Positions 22,253 through 33,127 are shown, counted from the first letter of the stretch. The stretch is 64,000 nt of DNA from Adiantum capillus-veneris (GCA_014529385.2 CM043965.1:10364912-10428911); one strand, 5' to 3'. Numbers and translations: made by a program. The notes: a model not told the origin generated them from the letters alone.

Positions 22253-25200
22253 TTAATTGTATGCCTTGCATCCATCTAGCATCTTCAAAAGGATAATTCT
22301 TAAGCTTAATAAGATATCGTCGGATGGTCTTAGTACCTTGTCTTCATGTCGGAGAATGGACTCAGGCTGCAGCACCTCTTCTTGGTCCTCGATCTCCGGT
22401 GGGTCTTGAATAGTTGGTTCTTGAGGTGGCTCTCCTTTGTAAGGCTTTAATAGGCTCACATGGAAAGCATTGTGTATGAGCCAATGATTGGGCAACTTGA
22501 TTTGATAGGCCATCTCATTGATTGGCCTAAGAATCTGGAAGGGACCGTAGTACCTTTTTGCTAGTTTAGCATAGTACTTTTGGTGTCCCGTAGGATTCTT
22601 GCCCGTCGTGTGCCTTAATCGAGCCTTGGGAAATTTTAATAAGACCCAATCATTTTCTTTAAAGGCTTGGGCTCTTTTGTGCTTGTCAGCAGCAGCAGCA
22701 GCCTTTTGCCTTTGTTGTGAGATAGAGATAGCATCCTTAATCTTTTGAAAAGATTCTTGTAGGTCTCGACTATACTCATCTGCAGCGAAGATCTTCCCAT
22801 GTACCTTAAGTAGCAAGGGACTTTTTTATCTTCCCTCAATTACCTCGAAAGGTGCTTTTCCTGTGGAAGTATGTACAGTGTTATTGTAAGCATACTCCAC
22901 TAAGGGTAAGTACTTCTCCCATTGGGATCTTTGATCTACTTCCGTTACATAGGCTTTTAGTAGATCGAGAATTGTTAGGTTAGCTATTTCACTTTGGCCA
23001 TCCGTTTGTGTTGGATGATAGGCCGAAGAGAAGTTTAGCCTTGTCCCTAAATTCTCAAAGAGACCCTTCCAGAAATTACTGGTCATTCTAGGATTTCTAT
23101 CCGACACTATGGACATTGGCAAGCCACGGTACTTGAAAATTTGTGAAATGAAGAGGGTTGCCATTTGATGTGCTTTGATTGTCTTTTTGACAGGTATAAA
23201 ATGAGCTTGTTTACTGAACCTGTCTACTATCGTCCATATTCCTGTATTCCCATGGATAGACTTAGGCAATCCAAAGATAAAATCCATGGATATGCTCTCC
23301 CATGGTGAATTAGGGATTGGCAAGGGTTGAAGCAATCCAGGTTGCTTCCCTCTATCAAATTTTGTCTTTTGGCATACCACACATTTAGAAACATACTCTT
23401 GTATGTTCACTTTCATGGTAGGCCAATAGAAATATGTTTCAATTCCCTTTAGGGTAGACTGAATCCCTCTATGCCCCACGTAAGGAGGAGCATGATATTC
23501 ATACATTACTTTCTCACGTAGTGAGTTAGTAACGCATAGTCTATTGCCATAGAGAAGATAACCATCTTGTAAAGTAAATGGTTCTTCTTTCTTCCCTAAT
23601 GCAAGGGCTGAAATCACATCTCTAAAATCGGGATCAATAGCATACTCATCTATCATTAAAGATAGATCATTGTGAGTTGCTATGGAAACCGCATTCAATC
23701 TCGGCCGTCTTGAGAGTGCATCTGCTACTTGATTATGCTTGCCAGCAATGTGAGCAATATGAAAATGAAATTGCGAAAGGAAATTTGCCCACCTCATTTG
23801 TTTGTCGGAGAGCTTGGTCTGCGTCATGAAGTACTTAAGACTTCGGTGATCCGTGCAGAATGAAAGGAGTCCCCAATAAATAGTGCTTCCATGAGTCTAA
23901 GGCATGTAGAACTGCAAGGAGTTCCTTTTCATATATGCCTAGAGCTTTCTCAATAGGGTCGAGCCTTCGACTTTCATAGCCTATGGCATGCCCTTCTTGA
24001 AGCAAAATAGCTCCAAGGCAATCACCACAAGCATCACATTGGACCTCAAATGGTTTTGAGAGATCCGTTAGTGTAAGCACAGGTTGAGAGATAAGCTTTT
24101 CGAAAGCATTGTTCTCCTTAGTAGACCATGTATACCTAACGCTTTTCTTTGTTAGGTCATGTAATGGTCCCGCAATTTGTGAGAAATTTTCTATGAAGCA
24201 TCTATAGTATGCACACATACCTATAAAGCTTCTTAGTTAATGAAGATTCTTTGGTTTAGGCCATCCTTTTATTACCTCTAACTTTAATGGATCCATTTGG
24301 ATGCTATCTTGAGAGATAATGTGACCTAAATACTGAATCTCTTGCAAGAAAAATTCACTTTTCTTTTGATTAACATAAAGTTTATTCTCTCTTAAAACTT
24401 AAAATATTACCTGGAGGTGTTGCTTGTGTTCGTCTAATGAATTAGAGTAGATGATAATATCATCAAAGAACACTCCAGTGAAGGTTCGATGAGGCCTGAA
24501 TAGCTTCTCCATCAAGTGGTTGAATGTGGCTGGTGCATTGGTCAAGCCAAAAGGCATGACAATGTATTCGTAAAGACCAAATGTGGTGTGAAATGCGGTC
24601 TTTACAATGTCTTGATCAACTATCCTTATTTGATGATAGCCACTTTTTAGGTCAATCCTACTTAAGTAGGTCGATCCTTGTAGCTTATCAAATAGGTCTT
24701 CTACCCGTGGAACGGGAAACCTATTCTTGATACTGATCCTATTTAGTGCTCTATAGTCGACACACATACGATATGTGCCATCTTTCTTTTGCACTAATAG
24801 CACAGGTGAGCAAAATGGAGATGAGCTAGGCCTAACCATGCCCTTCTCAACTAACTCATGCACTTGCTGCATAATCTCCTCTTGTTGAGCTTGAGAAACT
24901 CTATAAGGAGGTTTGTTAGGCGGTGAACTTCCTGGAAGAAGTTTAATTGCATGGTCATCATTACCTCGTTTAGGAGGTAGCTCACAAGAGATGTTGTCAA
25001 TAAAAACATCTTGAAACCCCTTGAGAAAATTGGATAACTCTAATTCCTTTTGGTTGCTTTTATTTTCCTTTGTTAAAGCATTAGGTTCACTTTGAGAATC
25101 TTTAACAAAAATCATGTACACGGAAATAGAGCTCTTTATTGACTTGTTGAAAGCTGGTGTATGTACAATGGGGATAGTGTTACCCATTTCCTTAGCATCT

Positions 25201-25418
25201 ATATACATGTCTTTTTTCCCCGAACTTAAAGGAGATTCTCCTTTCAGGGAATTTAACATTGGTAGCCAGGCGATCAAACCATGGTGCCCCTAGGATTACA
25301 TCCTCATGCTTGAGAGGAGAGATAAAGAAGTCCTCTTTGTCCACATAGCTTTGGACATGAAGCCTCAATTTCCCGATTAAGGGAGTGACTGAAGCTTCTT
25401 GCCCATTGAAAGCACTGT
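22253..25418 (-). pseudogene. gypsy B pol: protease end, RT, RNase H, integrase, chromodomain-like tail
   Basis: The minus strand encodes the later part of a Ty3/gypsy polyprotein. The protease end (LGAPWFDR) is at about 25260. RT (25277-24399) has YRMCVDYRALN and the catalytic FFDD intact near 24460. The RNase H stretch (24218-23835) holds CDACGDCLGAILLQ. The integrase (23827-22826) has the H-H-C-C finger (HAPPY...HRG...CVVCQ), SMDF with the first D, SDR with the second, and GQSEIAN with the E. The tail at 22816-22253 has YYGPFQIL and [11 protein letters not shown], then [13 protein letters not shown], which begins a chromodomain-like segment. A one-base gain in a T/C run near 25210 and a deletion of about ten bases near 22330 shift the frame relative to gypsy C. 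Stops also lie between RT and RNase H. Confidence 0.93.
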
Positions 25419-25423
25419 CTGCG

Positions 25424-25646
25424 TGAAGTCGCGGAGCGGAGCGTGGGTCGACTCTCTCTCTCTCACACACACACACACAGTGAGCTTACACAGTACAGTA
25501 CACAGAGAACTATTAGAAGGGTTATCTCCCAATTCCTTAGTATTCACAAAGTATAAGTTAGTATATACAAAGAGTTAGAGGGAAGTGAGTTAGGCGGGCG
25601 GCCAGCCATATCCGCATAAGAGGCCACTTGGGCTTTAATCCCAACA
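25424..25646 (-). repeat. copia I 3' LTR (223 bp)
   Basis: On the plus strand it begins TGAAGTCGCGGAGCG and ends ATCCCAACA. It contains a TC run and eight CA repeats (25464-25479). Confidence 0.95.
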
Positions 25647-25657
25647 ACCTCCCACTT
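25647..25657 (-). other. polypurine tract of copia I
   Basis: AAGTGGGAGGT on the minus strand directly precedes the 3' LTR, a typical plant copia tract. Confidence 0.85.
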
Positions 25658-25730
25658 AATGTCCAATGTGGCACTTTAAGTAACTGTAAATCTATGAACA
25701 TAAATGTACAAAGATTTACATGTCTGCCAT

Positions 25731-27212
25731 CTATCCAAGGCCCAATAACTCACGACAATGCACAAAGCCCTCTCCTGGAAGTCCCTTTGTGAGTAGATCA
25801 GCAGGATTGTCCTTGGTGTGGATCTTCAGTAGTTGTATCTGCTTGTCTTCAAGTACTTCCCTAATGAAGTGATATTTGACATCAATATGCTTAGTCTTCG
25901 AATGGAACACTGGATGCTTTGCCAATTGTATAGCACTTTGACTATCACAATATAACTCTGGCATATCTACTTTGATTCCCAAGTCTGCAACCAATCTAGC
26001 AAGCCAAATAGCTTCTTTGCATGCCTCATTTGCTGCAACATACTCAACTTCTGTAGTAGACTGCGTAACACAATCTTGTAATCGAGATCGCCATGACATG
26101 GCACCTCCAGCCAATGTAAAGACATAGCTTGATGTAGATCTCCTCTTATCCAAGTCTCCTGCATAATCTGAGTCAGTGTATCCTCTGACACTCAAATCCT
26201 GACTACCATAGCATATGCGCATACTCTTTGTATGTTTTAAGTATCTCATGATACCTTTCACTGCCTCCCAATGTTTCTTGCCGGGATTTGACATATATCT
26301 GCTAACCACTCCCACTGCAAATGCAATATCCGGACGTGTAGCAATCATTGCATACATCAAACTACCCACTGCAGACGCATATGGAATCTTATCCATTTCA
26401 ACCTTTTCTTCCTCAGACACAGGACAATCTTGTTTGCTAAGTTTCACATATGGTGGCAATGGAACACTCAATGCCTTTCCCTTCTTCATATTGAAACGTT
26501 GCAAAACCTTGTCAATATACTTTGTTTGAGATAACCAAATCAACTTCTTTGATCTGTCTCTCTCAATGCGCATACCAAGTATATGACTTGCCTCACCCAT
26601 GTCTTTCATGTCAAACGATTTTGCCATCTTTGACTTCAAAGCTGAAATTTCTTCCAAGTGTTTGCTAGCAATCAACATGTCATCCACATACAAAATAAGG
26701 ATCAGCCAACTGCCATCCTTAGCCTTCTTTGTATATAGACAGTGATCGAACTCACTACGTTTGTAGCCTTGAGAAAGCATAAACTGGTGGAACTTATGGT
26801 ACCATGCCCTCGGTGATTGTTTTAAGCCATAAAGACTCTTTAACAACTGGCATACCAAATGTTCCATGCCTTTCTCAACAAACCCTTCTGGCTGCTGCAT
26901 GTAAATTTCCACATCTAAATCACCATGCAAGAACGCTGTCTTGACATCCATTTGGTGCAACACCAAATCCAATATAGCAACCAATGCAAGAAAGCATCTC
27001 AATGTAGTCATCTTGACCACTGGAGAGAAGACTTCATCAAAGTCAATGCCTTGTTCTTGCTTAAAGCCCTTGGCAACAAGCCTTGCTTTGTACTTTGGCT
27101 GACTATCATGAGCGGTGATCTTATACCTGTAAACCCATTTACAAGGTAGAGACTTTTTGCCCTGTGGTAATTTAACCAACTTCCATGTCTGGTTTTTATG
27201 CAGAGCTGTCAT
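25731..27212 (-). CDS. copia I pol, second part: reverse transcriptase and RNase H
   Basis: This frame of 493 codons is the continuation of the gag-pol frame at 27216-29705, separated from it by one TGA. RT starts at once (KLVKLPQGKK at residues 11-20, KWVYRYK at 25-31) and includes MDVKTAFLHGDL (88-99), [13 protein letters not shown] (126-138) and the catalytic YVDD at 175-178. RNase H follows with GYTDSDYAGD (D347, D349), STTEVEY (E388) and YCDSQSAI (D423), then HIDVKYHFIRE. It ends normally in a leucine/glycine-rich tail 74 bases before the purine tract. All catalytic residues I can check are present. The first ATG here is not a natural start: it is simply the first Met after the stop. Confidence 0.93.
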   Translation of the reverse strand: MTALHKNQTWKLVKLPQGKKSLPCKWVYRYKITAHDSQPKYKARLVAKGFKQEQGIDFDEVFSPVVKMTTLRCFLALVAILDLVLHQMDVKTAFLHGDLDVEIYMQQPEGFVEKGMEHLVCQLLKSLYGLKQSPRAWYHKFHQFMLSQGYKRSEFDHCLYTKKAKDGSWLILILYVDDMLIASKHLEEISALKSKMAKSFDMKDMGEASHILGMRIERDRSKKLIWLSQTKYIDKVLQRFNMKKGKALSVPLPPYVKLSKQDCPVSEEEKVEMDKIPYASAVGSLMYAMIATRPDIAFAVGVVSRYMSNPGKKHWEAVKGIMRYLKHTKSMRICYGSQDLSVRGYTDSDYAGDLDKRRSTSSYVFTLAGGAMSWRSRLQDCVTQSTTEVEYVAANEACKEAIWLARLVADLGIKVDMPELYCDSQSAIQLAKHPVFHSKTKHIDVKYHFIREVLEDKQIQLLKIHTKDNPADLLTKGLPGEGFVHCRELLGLG

Positions 27213-27215
27213 CTC

Positions 27216-29705
27216 TCACTGCATGGCCAACTGCCATTTTTTCGAGTCAACCACTTGTAATGCTTCCTTGTAACAAGATGGTTCTCCACAATCTGTGAGC
27301 ATGACATAATTTAGAGATGGCACATAACGATCAGGTGGTTTGGAGACACGCTCAGAACGTCTCACCACAACTGATTCTGCCTCTCTAGCCACTATAGGCT
27401 GTTCCTGAGCCTGACCATGCTGTCTTGATGTGCTAGCACTAGGTCCATCTTCCCTGAAGACAACTCTTCTGATCTCCTCTGTCTTCTCTGGCTTAGCGTG
27501 AAACTTGGCTTCATTGAAATGCACATCATTGCTACGAATAAGCTTTCTGGACTCAGGATCCCAAAGCCGGTAACCCATCTCGCCCGATTCTCCGTAGCCA
27601 AGAAATATACACTTCTTGCTCTTTGGTTCTAACTTATTTCTGAACTCCTTAGGAATATGGCTATAAGCTTCACAACCAAAGACTCTGAGATGCTTATACG
27701 AAGGTGCCTTGCCTGTCCATAGCATCTCGGCCACTGCACTCTTATCCAGAACCCTACTAGGAGACCTGTTGATCAAATGGACTGCTGTAGCCACTGCTTC
27801 CACCCAATATCCATCAGGCAACTCAGCATTTGACAACATGCTTCTGACCTTCTCTTGTATGGTCCTATTCATACGTTCTGCAACCCCATTCTGTGAAGGA
27901 TTATATGGTGCAGTAAGTTCCCGCTTAATCCCTTTTGCTTCGCAAAAGTCTTGAAAAGCTTTGGAAACGTACTCTCCACCATTGTCAGTTCTCAAGCACT
28001 TCAGCTTCTGACCACTCTGATTCTCCACCAGCTGCAAGAATGTCTTAAAGACCTTGAGAACCTCATCCTTGTGCTTCAAGAAGTAAACCCATACTTTGCG
28101 AGAATAGTCATCTATGAATGTACAAAAGTACGCTGCTCCCCCTAGTGACAAACTAGGCATTGGTCCGCATAGATCACTGTGTACAAGAGCTAACCGTTCG
28201 TCCCTACGATTCCTCTTTGATCTGTGCAGTTCCTGTGTTTTCTTACCATAAACACAATGCTCACAAAACTCGAAATCTTGAAATGAAAATCCAGGCAAAT
28301 AACCATAATGAGAAAGTATTTCCATTCCTCTTTTTGACATATGTCCCAACCTACGATGCCACAGTGACACACTTGGCTGCTCAATCACATTAATTACATG
28401 GTTTTTAACCTCTGAAACATGTAAAGTGTACAGAGTTCCTGACTTGCTGCCATGTGCTACAGTCATCGAACCTTTGGAGATCTTCCAAGCGCTGTTCCCA
28501 AAAACTGTCACATAACCCGCATCATCCAACTTCCCTGTACTAATCAAGCTCTTTCGGATTGCTGGAACATGTCTGACATTCTTGAGCCATAAAGAAGAGC
28601 CATTCTGAAACTTCAACTGCACATCTCCCACTCCAAGTATGTCACAAACCTGCTCATTGCCAAGTCTGACATAATCTTTAGTAGCCACATATGATGTAAA
28701 CCACTCTTTGTGCGGAGAAACATGTAAAGATGCCCCTGAGTCGATAATCCAATCACTCATAGCATGTCCATCCTCTGCAGTCAAGAAAACAAAATCAAGA
28801 TTGCTTGTAAGGAAGATGTCACCAGCTGCTATACCAGAATCACTGTCTGAACCAGATCCTGTGACATTCACCTCTTCAATCTTCACTGAACTCTTCTTTT
28901 CATCTTGCTCAGAACTCTTTGTTTTTCCTTTTTCTTGTTTCCACTTCGTACAGTCTCGCTTCATGTGACCCTTCTTGCCACAATGGTAGCATTCTATGTC
29001 ATCCTTTGACTTCGAATCACGAGACTTACTTCGGTTTTGTGCCTTCTTACCCTTCTTCTCTTTAAACTGTTGTCTCCCTCGAACGACCAAAGTACTATTG
29101 CCTTTGCCTTTGTCAATGTTCTTCCTGTTCACTTCCTCTGTGAGCAAGCTGCCTTCTACATTGGCACTTGTAAGACCTTCTGGCGCGACAGAATTACTTA
29201 ACATTGTATGAAAAATATCCCAACTGTCTGGCAAAGTGATTAAGAGAAACATAGCCTTCACTGAATCTGGAAAGACTATCTCCTGTGCTGTTAACTGGCT
29301 GAAAATTGTGTGAAATTCATTCAGATGATTTGACATGGCTGTCCCTTCCTTCATCTTCAAATCCACCAATTTCTTGAGCCAATAAATCTGAGAAGCAGCA
29401 CTTTGTTTCTCGTACATACCACATAGCTTTTGCCATACGCCATACGCTGTAGTCTCTTCTGCTACGTTGAAGTAAACATTTTCTGCCAGTGTCAGCATGA
29501 TTGTGGAACAAGCTAACTCGTCAAGCTCTTCCCACTTATCTTCAGCCATACCTTCTGGTCTCTCCCCTTTGAGATTCAGTGGCTTCACTTGTTTTTTCTG
29601 CACCAAAACCTGCCAAATCTGCTTCTTCCAGAATGGAAAGTTTGTCCCATCCAGCTTCTTTATGTTGTAAAGAGTCTCACTTTGAGAAGATGCCATATCT
29701 GCCAA
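27216..29705 (-). CDS. copia I gag, protease and integrase
   Basis: This frame of 829 codons starts with MADMASSQSE, right for a copia gag, and ends at TGA 27216-27218. Gag domain spans about residues 15-195 (YNIKKLDGTNFPFWK). The zinc knuckle CYHCGKKGHMKRDC occupies 239-252. The protease catalytic DSGA is at 322-325. The integrase zinc finger is formed by H450, H455, C481 and C484. The catalytic triad reads D511 (HSDLCGP), D574 (RTDNGGEY) and E610 (NGVAERMNRT), with the expected 35 residues between the last two. The stop falls in the linker between integrase and RT, where plant copia elements normally have none, so it is read as a disabling mutation. No other break is seen. Confidence 0.94.
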   Translation of the reverse strand: MADMASSQSETLYNIKKLDGTNFPFWKKQIWQVLVQKKQVKPLNLKGERPEGMAEDKWEELDELACSTIMLTLAENVYFNVAEETTAYGVWQKLCGMYEKQSAASQIYWLKKLVDLKMKEGTAMSNHLNEFHTIFSQLTAQEIVFPDSVKAMFLLITLPDSWDIFHTMLSNSVAPEGLTSANVEGSLLTEEVNRKNIDKGKGNSTLVVRGRQQFKEKKGKKAQNRSKSRDSKSKDDIECYHCGKKGHMKRDCTKWKQEKGKTKSSEQDEKKSSVKIEEVNVTGSGSDSDSGIAAGDIFLTSNLDFVFLTAEDGHAMSDWIIDSGASLHVSPHKEWFTSYVATKDYVRLGNEQVCDILGVGDVQLKFQNGSSLWLKNVRHVPAIRKSLISTGKLDDAGYVTVFGNSAWKISKGSMTVAHGSKSGTLYTLHVSEVKNHVINVIEQPSVSLWHRRLGHMSKRGMEILSHYGYLPGFSFQDFEFCEHCVYGKKTQELHRSKRNRRDERLALVHSDLCGPMPSLSLGGAAYFCTFIDDYSRKVWVYFLKHKDEVLKVFKTFLQLVENQSGQKLKCLRTDNGGEYVSKAFQDFCEAKGIKRELTAPYNPSQNGVAERMNRTIQEKVRSMLSNAELPDGYWVEAVATAVHLINRSPSRVLDKSAVAEMLWTGKAPSYKHLRVFGCEAYSHIPKEFRNKLEPKSKKCIFLGYGESGEMGYRLWDPESRKLIRSNDVHFNEAKFHAKPEKTEEIRRVVFREDGPSASTSRQHGQAQEQPIVAREAESVVVRRSERVSKPPDRYVPSLNYVMLTDCGEPSCYKEALQVVDSKKWQLAMQ

Positions 29706-30745
29706 ACTGCTTACTCCTGAGAAAAATCCGACAGAGTTTCCCTTGTAAACTGGCCTCTGTACACAGTAAACAAGCTGTAATCAACAAGCTGAACACCTCT
29801 CCTCAGGAACTGTCAGTATTTTGAAAATTTTTGATAGAGTCTCCCCTGTAAACTGAGCTCTGGGAACCAAAAGATAGCTCAGAAAACAATCATAAATAGC
29901 TGACCAGTGACAAATCTAAAAAATCTCTGTAATATGCTGTCCTGTAAGCATACACTGTCTCCTCTCTTGGCGATGACAGAACCTGTATCTGTCTCAAGAC
30001 TGAACCTTGAACAATGCCTCAACGGCCTGACGCATAAGATGCAATCCAGTGTCTACACAAAGTCATACATCCTAAGGGATAAAAGTCGCCGAAGAGGATG
30101 CGTGTAGAGGGGAACTCCAGCAACCTAATCCACCTCACACTGGGTAACCCAGCCCCTAGTGCTTGGCTTCAAAAAACCTCACACACGACCCTCTCAGATG
30201 GCTCAGCAAACTGCCCAGAACTAGCATACATCCTATAATAGACCAATCACTGTCCTATGACCGCTGTGGCGGTCTGTCTGCTAGCGTGACTCACAACTAG
30301 CAGACCCACAATCACAGTACATCAATCTGCAATACATGCCAGTGGTGTCAAGCCGTCGTATGGCCACACCTCCCCTGGAACCTGGCAAGCACAAGAAGTA
30401 GCAATGCAGACTGCAATATATATATCTAATGATTTATATGTGTACCTGGTCTATAGATGATGCTCTGAAGACTAATAAGTGATGTATGTCGATGCCGATA
30501 TTGATGTCGACCACCTCCTGCTTGCCAATCTACACAAGACGGATTTCTTTGCGGCTGAAATCTATCTTCTGCTGTAGTGCTCAGAACGAAATTCTGAGGG
30601 CATAAACGGCTTCGAAAGGGGGGTAAAACTTCAGGTTGCCTACTGGAAACGCTCTCGGAACGCCGAGTGTGAATTTTCGAACTCCGGATCCAGAATCTGT
30701 CGGAAAAGTGCGCGCGCACGATTGCGCAAAACCACACTGAACCAA
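29706..30745 (-). other. leader of copia I
   Basis: About 1.04 kb lies between the primer-binding site and gag. It has no recognisable domain; open frames in it are short or come from the CA repeat next door. It presumably holds packaging and dimerisation signals, which cannot be located by eye. Confidence 0.7.
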
Positions 30746-30758
30746 GGCTCTGATACCA
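30746..30758 (-). other. primer-binding site of copia I (initiator tRNA-Met)
   Basis: The minus strand reads TGGTATCAGAGCC two bases inside the 5' LTR. Confidence 0.95.
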
Positions 30759-30760
30759 AT

Positions 30761-30789
30761 TGAAGTCGCGGAGCGGAGCGTGGGTCGAC

Positions 30790-30836
<47 letters not shown>

Positions 30837-31001
30837 GAGCTTACACAGTACAGTACGCAGAGAACTGTTAGAAGGGTTATCTCCCAATTCCTTAGTATTC
30901 ACAAAGTATAAGTTAGTATAAACAAAGAGTTAGAGGGAAGTGAGTTAGGCGGGCGGCCAGCCATATCCGCATAAGAGGCCACTTGGGCTTTAATCCCAAC
31001 A
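30761..31001 (-). repeat. copia I 5' LTR (241 bp)
   Basis: Same ends as the 25424-25646 copy. The extra length comes from an expanded CA run. Confidence 0.95.
30795..30834 (+). repeat. (CA)20 microsatellite in copia I 5' LTR
   Basis: Forty bases of CA; the sister LTR has only (CA)8 at the same place. Confidence 0.97.
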
Positions 31002-31006
31002 ACGCG

Positions 31007-32723
31007 GGTAGAACATCTCCCATTTCATAGGCTTGTATGCCTAGCTTGGTTGCCAACTCTATAGATATAAAATTGTGAGTAGAACCAGGGTCAAAGAGAA
31101 TAAAAGCATCATGTTGTCTTACCTTTCCCCAAGCATGGCATAGAGGAGATCCTTTGTGTGAGTTTGGTGAGTGTCCTCCTCTTGGATTTCAACCAAGGTA
31201 GCTCTAGGAGGATCTTGGTGAGTGTTCTTTTGGGGACAAGCGCAGTACACATGCCCTTGTTTGCCGCACTTGAAACATCGGTTATCCTTGCGATAACGCT
31301 CAAGCTCTTCAGGAGAGAGTTTGGTTTTACCTTTGTAAACTCCCTTCTCTTTAGCTTTGTTGGAGTTGCCCTTAGGAGACTTTTGGACATTGTCCTTCCG
31401 CTTAGGCTTGTTGGAACCCTTGTTTTCCGTGGGCTTATTATTTGTTTTAGCCCCCGTTTGGAAATTGATTCGAGAGGCCACCATAGTATGGTGTATTACC
31501 GCCGATATGGTACGTGGCCTTTGGGAGTTGACATACTCCGCCATTTCTTCGGTTAAGCCCGCACAAAATTGTTGCTTTTGCTCACCAAAATCCAACTTTT
31601 TGAAGACAGTGGCTTTGAGTTGTAGGTCCCAAAACTTGTCTACATATTTGTGGATGGATTCATAGGGGGAGAGCTTTAAGCTTCGCCATTCGGTGAGTAC
31701 TTTGTCTTTGGCATCGGTGGCCAAAAACTGCTTCATAATGGAAGCTCTTAAAGCTTTCCATGTTCGTGGAGCTTCACCGTTGGCTCGTAGGCTAGACCAC
31801 CATTGCCTGGCGGACTTTTGAAAGTGCATAGCTACATGGCATAGCTTATAGGACTCCGTGAAGCCCTCATCTCCGAACGCCACATCAAATTGTTGGATAA
31901 AGGCCAAGACATTGTCCGTAGCACCAAAGGTGCCATCATAGGTAAGGAAAGAGATGCTCTTCCCTCCCTATTTGAACTTCTTCAGCTTGGACGACCTCTT
32001 CCATGCGGCATAGGATTTCCTATGGCCTCTTCTTTTTGATGGTTCAAAGGTTGCACCATCACTTTCTTCACAAGGTGAAGAATTTGAGGAAGGTGGAGAA
32101 GAGGGTGACCTCTTTCTCGCCTTTTTCTTGTCTTGATCTTCATCGTCTTCACCATCACTTTCATAAAAGGAAGAGGATGAAGAAGATGGAGAAGAGGGTG
32201 TCCTCTTTCTCGCCTTTTTCTTCTCTTGCTTTTTGTCATCCCTCTTTGAATTATGGTGTGGAGAAGGGTGCGACGGTCTTCTCCGTTTTGGAGGTGATGG
32301 AGAGCGTTTAGCCCGCCGTCTTCGTGGAGCTATCTCTGTCGAGGTGGTGGGAGACTCACTTCTTTCTCGTTCCTTCGGTGGAGGCTCTTGAGTTCTCCTT
32401 TGGGAAGGAGATGCATCATCAAGAAGTAAATTCTTGAGCCCTTCGTATGGATTCTCTTCTTCTTCCCGAATCGGAGAGAGACCTCTTTTGGAAGTCTCAC
32501 AAGGAGGCTTCCTAGGTGTTCTCTCGTCATGGTGAGGAGCTTGGAGAATCCCATGAGCACGGAGCTGCTGTTGCACTTCACTTTGGAGAGATGGATTGCC
32601 CATGGCTTGTTGAAGCCTAGAAACAAGATAGTTGACAAGCATCGGGGCATCATTAGTAACTTGCTCATTAGCAAAATCAAAGTTATCAACATTAATTTCA
32701 CTCTCTTTACTATAGTCAGCCAT
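31007..32723 (-). pseudogene. gypsy B gag and protease start
   Basis: The gag frame starts at MADYSKESEIN (32723). Residues 1-250 are an acidic then strongly basic, serine-rich region with PRRRRAKRSPSPPKRRR and two KKKARKR(T/S)PSSP repeats, followed by a TAG at 31968-31970. The same frame goes on with the capsid-like domain (SARQWWSSLRANGEAPRTWK near 31800) and the zinc knuckle CFKCGKQGHVYCAC near 31260. Gypsy C has a sense codon at the TAG. An 8-bp local duplication near 31150, absent from gypsy C, throws gag out of frame with the protease that follows (AWGKVRQHDAF near 31125). The protease is then cut by copia I at 31006. Confidence 0.9.
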
Positions 32724-33127
32724 TCTAAGAACTTTTAGGTGTAAACTTTTTAGGTGTACTTCGGCACTTCAAGCCCTAGTTGCTACTCCTCTTTACCCCT
32801 TTAGAAAAAGCACTCAAGTTATTGTACCCGTGGCTCGAATACCATTAATTGCAAGGAATAGAAGAGAGGGTCGTTCAACACCAAAACAACACCGGCTCCT
32901 GTCAAGCTTCTAATAGCTCAATAGTGTTTAAGCCGTAGGCAAGCCCCATAGGACTCCACTATTAAGACCATAGCTCTCGAAGGTGATGCTCTATTAGCTG
33001 CACGAAGATAGGTGCACTGCAAGGCTGAAAAATCCCTATTCTACTTACTCACAGGCAATTAATAATACCAACCATTTATAGCTAGCTTGAGGACCTCCCT
33101 ACTTGAGCAAGAAAAGAGAAACCTTGT
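32724..33127 (-). other. 5' untranslated leader of gypsy B
   Basis: Non-coding stretch between primer-binding site and gag start; nothing else recognised. Confidence 0.75.

Larger units (their letters stand above)
25424..31001 (-). mobile_element. copia I: nearly intact Ty1/copia element
   Basis: This element of 5578 bp has two LTRs, a primer-binding site, a purine tract and a full set of Ty1/copia domains in order gag, protease, integrase, RT, RNase H. It sits inside the protease region of gypsy B; gypsy C shows the uninterrupted sequence near 63030. The flanks are ctgcg (25419-25423) and acgcg (31002-31006), which agree at three of five positions, so the target duplication is probably mutated. 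Outside the microsatellite the two LTRs differ at only three positions, so this is the youngest recognisable insertion here. One in-frame stop prevents a full polyprotein. Confidence 0.96.

Noticed and set aside
27213-27218. Stop between two copia I frames as a normal gag/pol boundary
   Set aside because: The stop lies between integrase and RT, not between gag and protease, so it does not match any usual expression boundary.
30426-30902. Minus-strand frame of 158 codons with a VC dipeptide run
   Set aside because: It spans the CA microsatellite and LTR/leader of copia I; no domain and no similarity to gag.
31119-31160. Possible programmed frameshift between gag and protease in gypsy B
   Set aside because: Gypsy C and gypsy A have gag and protease in one frame. 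Gypsy B has an 8-bp local duplication that explains the shift, and no convincing slippery heptamer is present.
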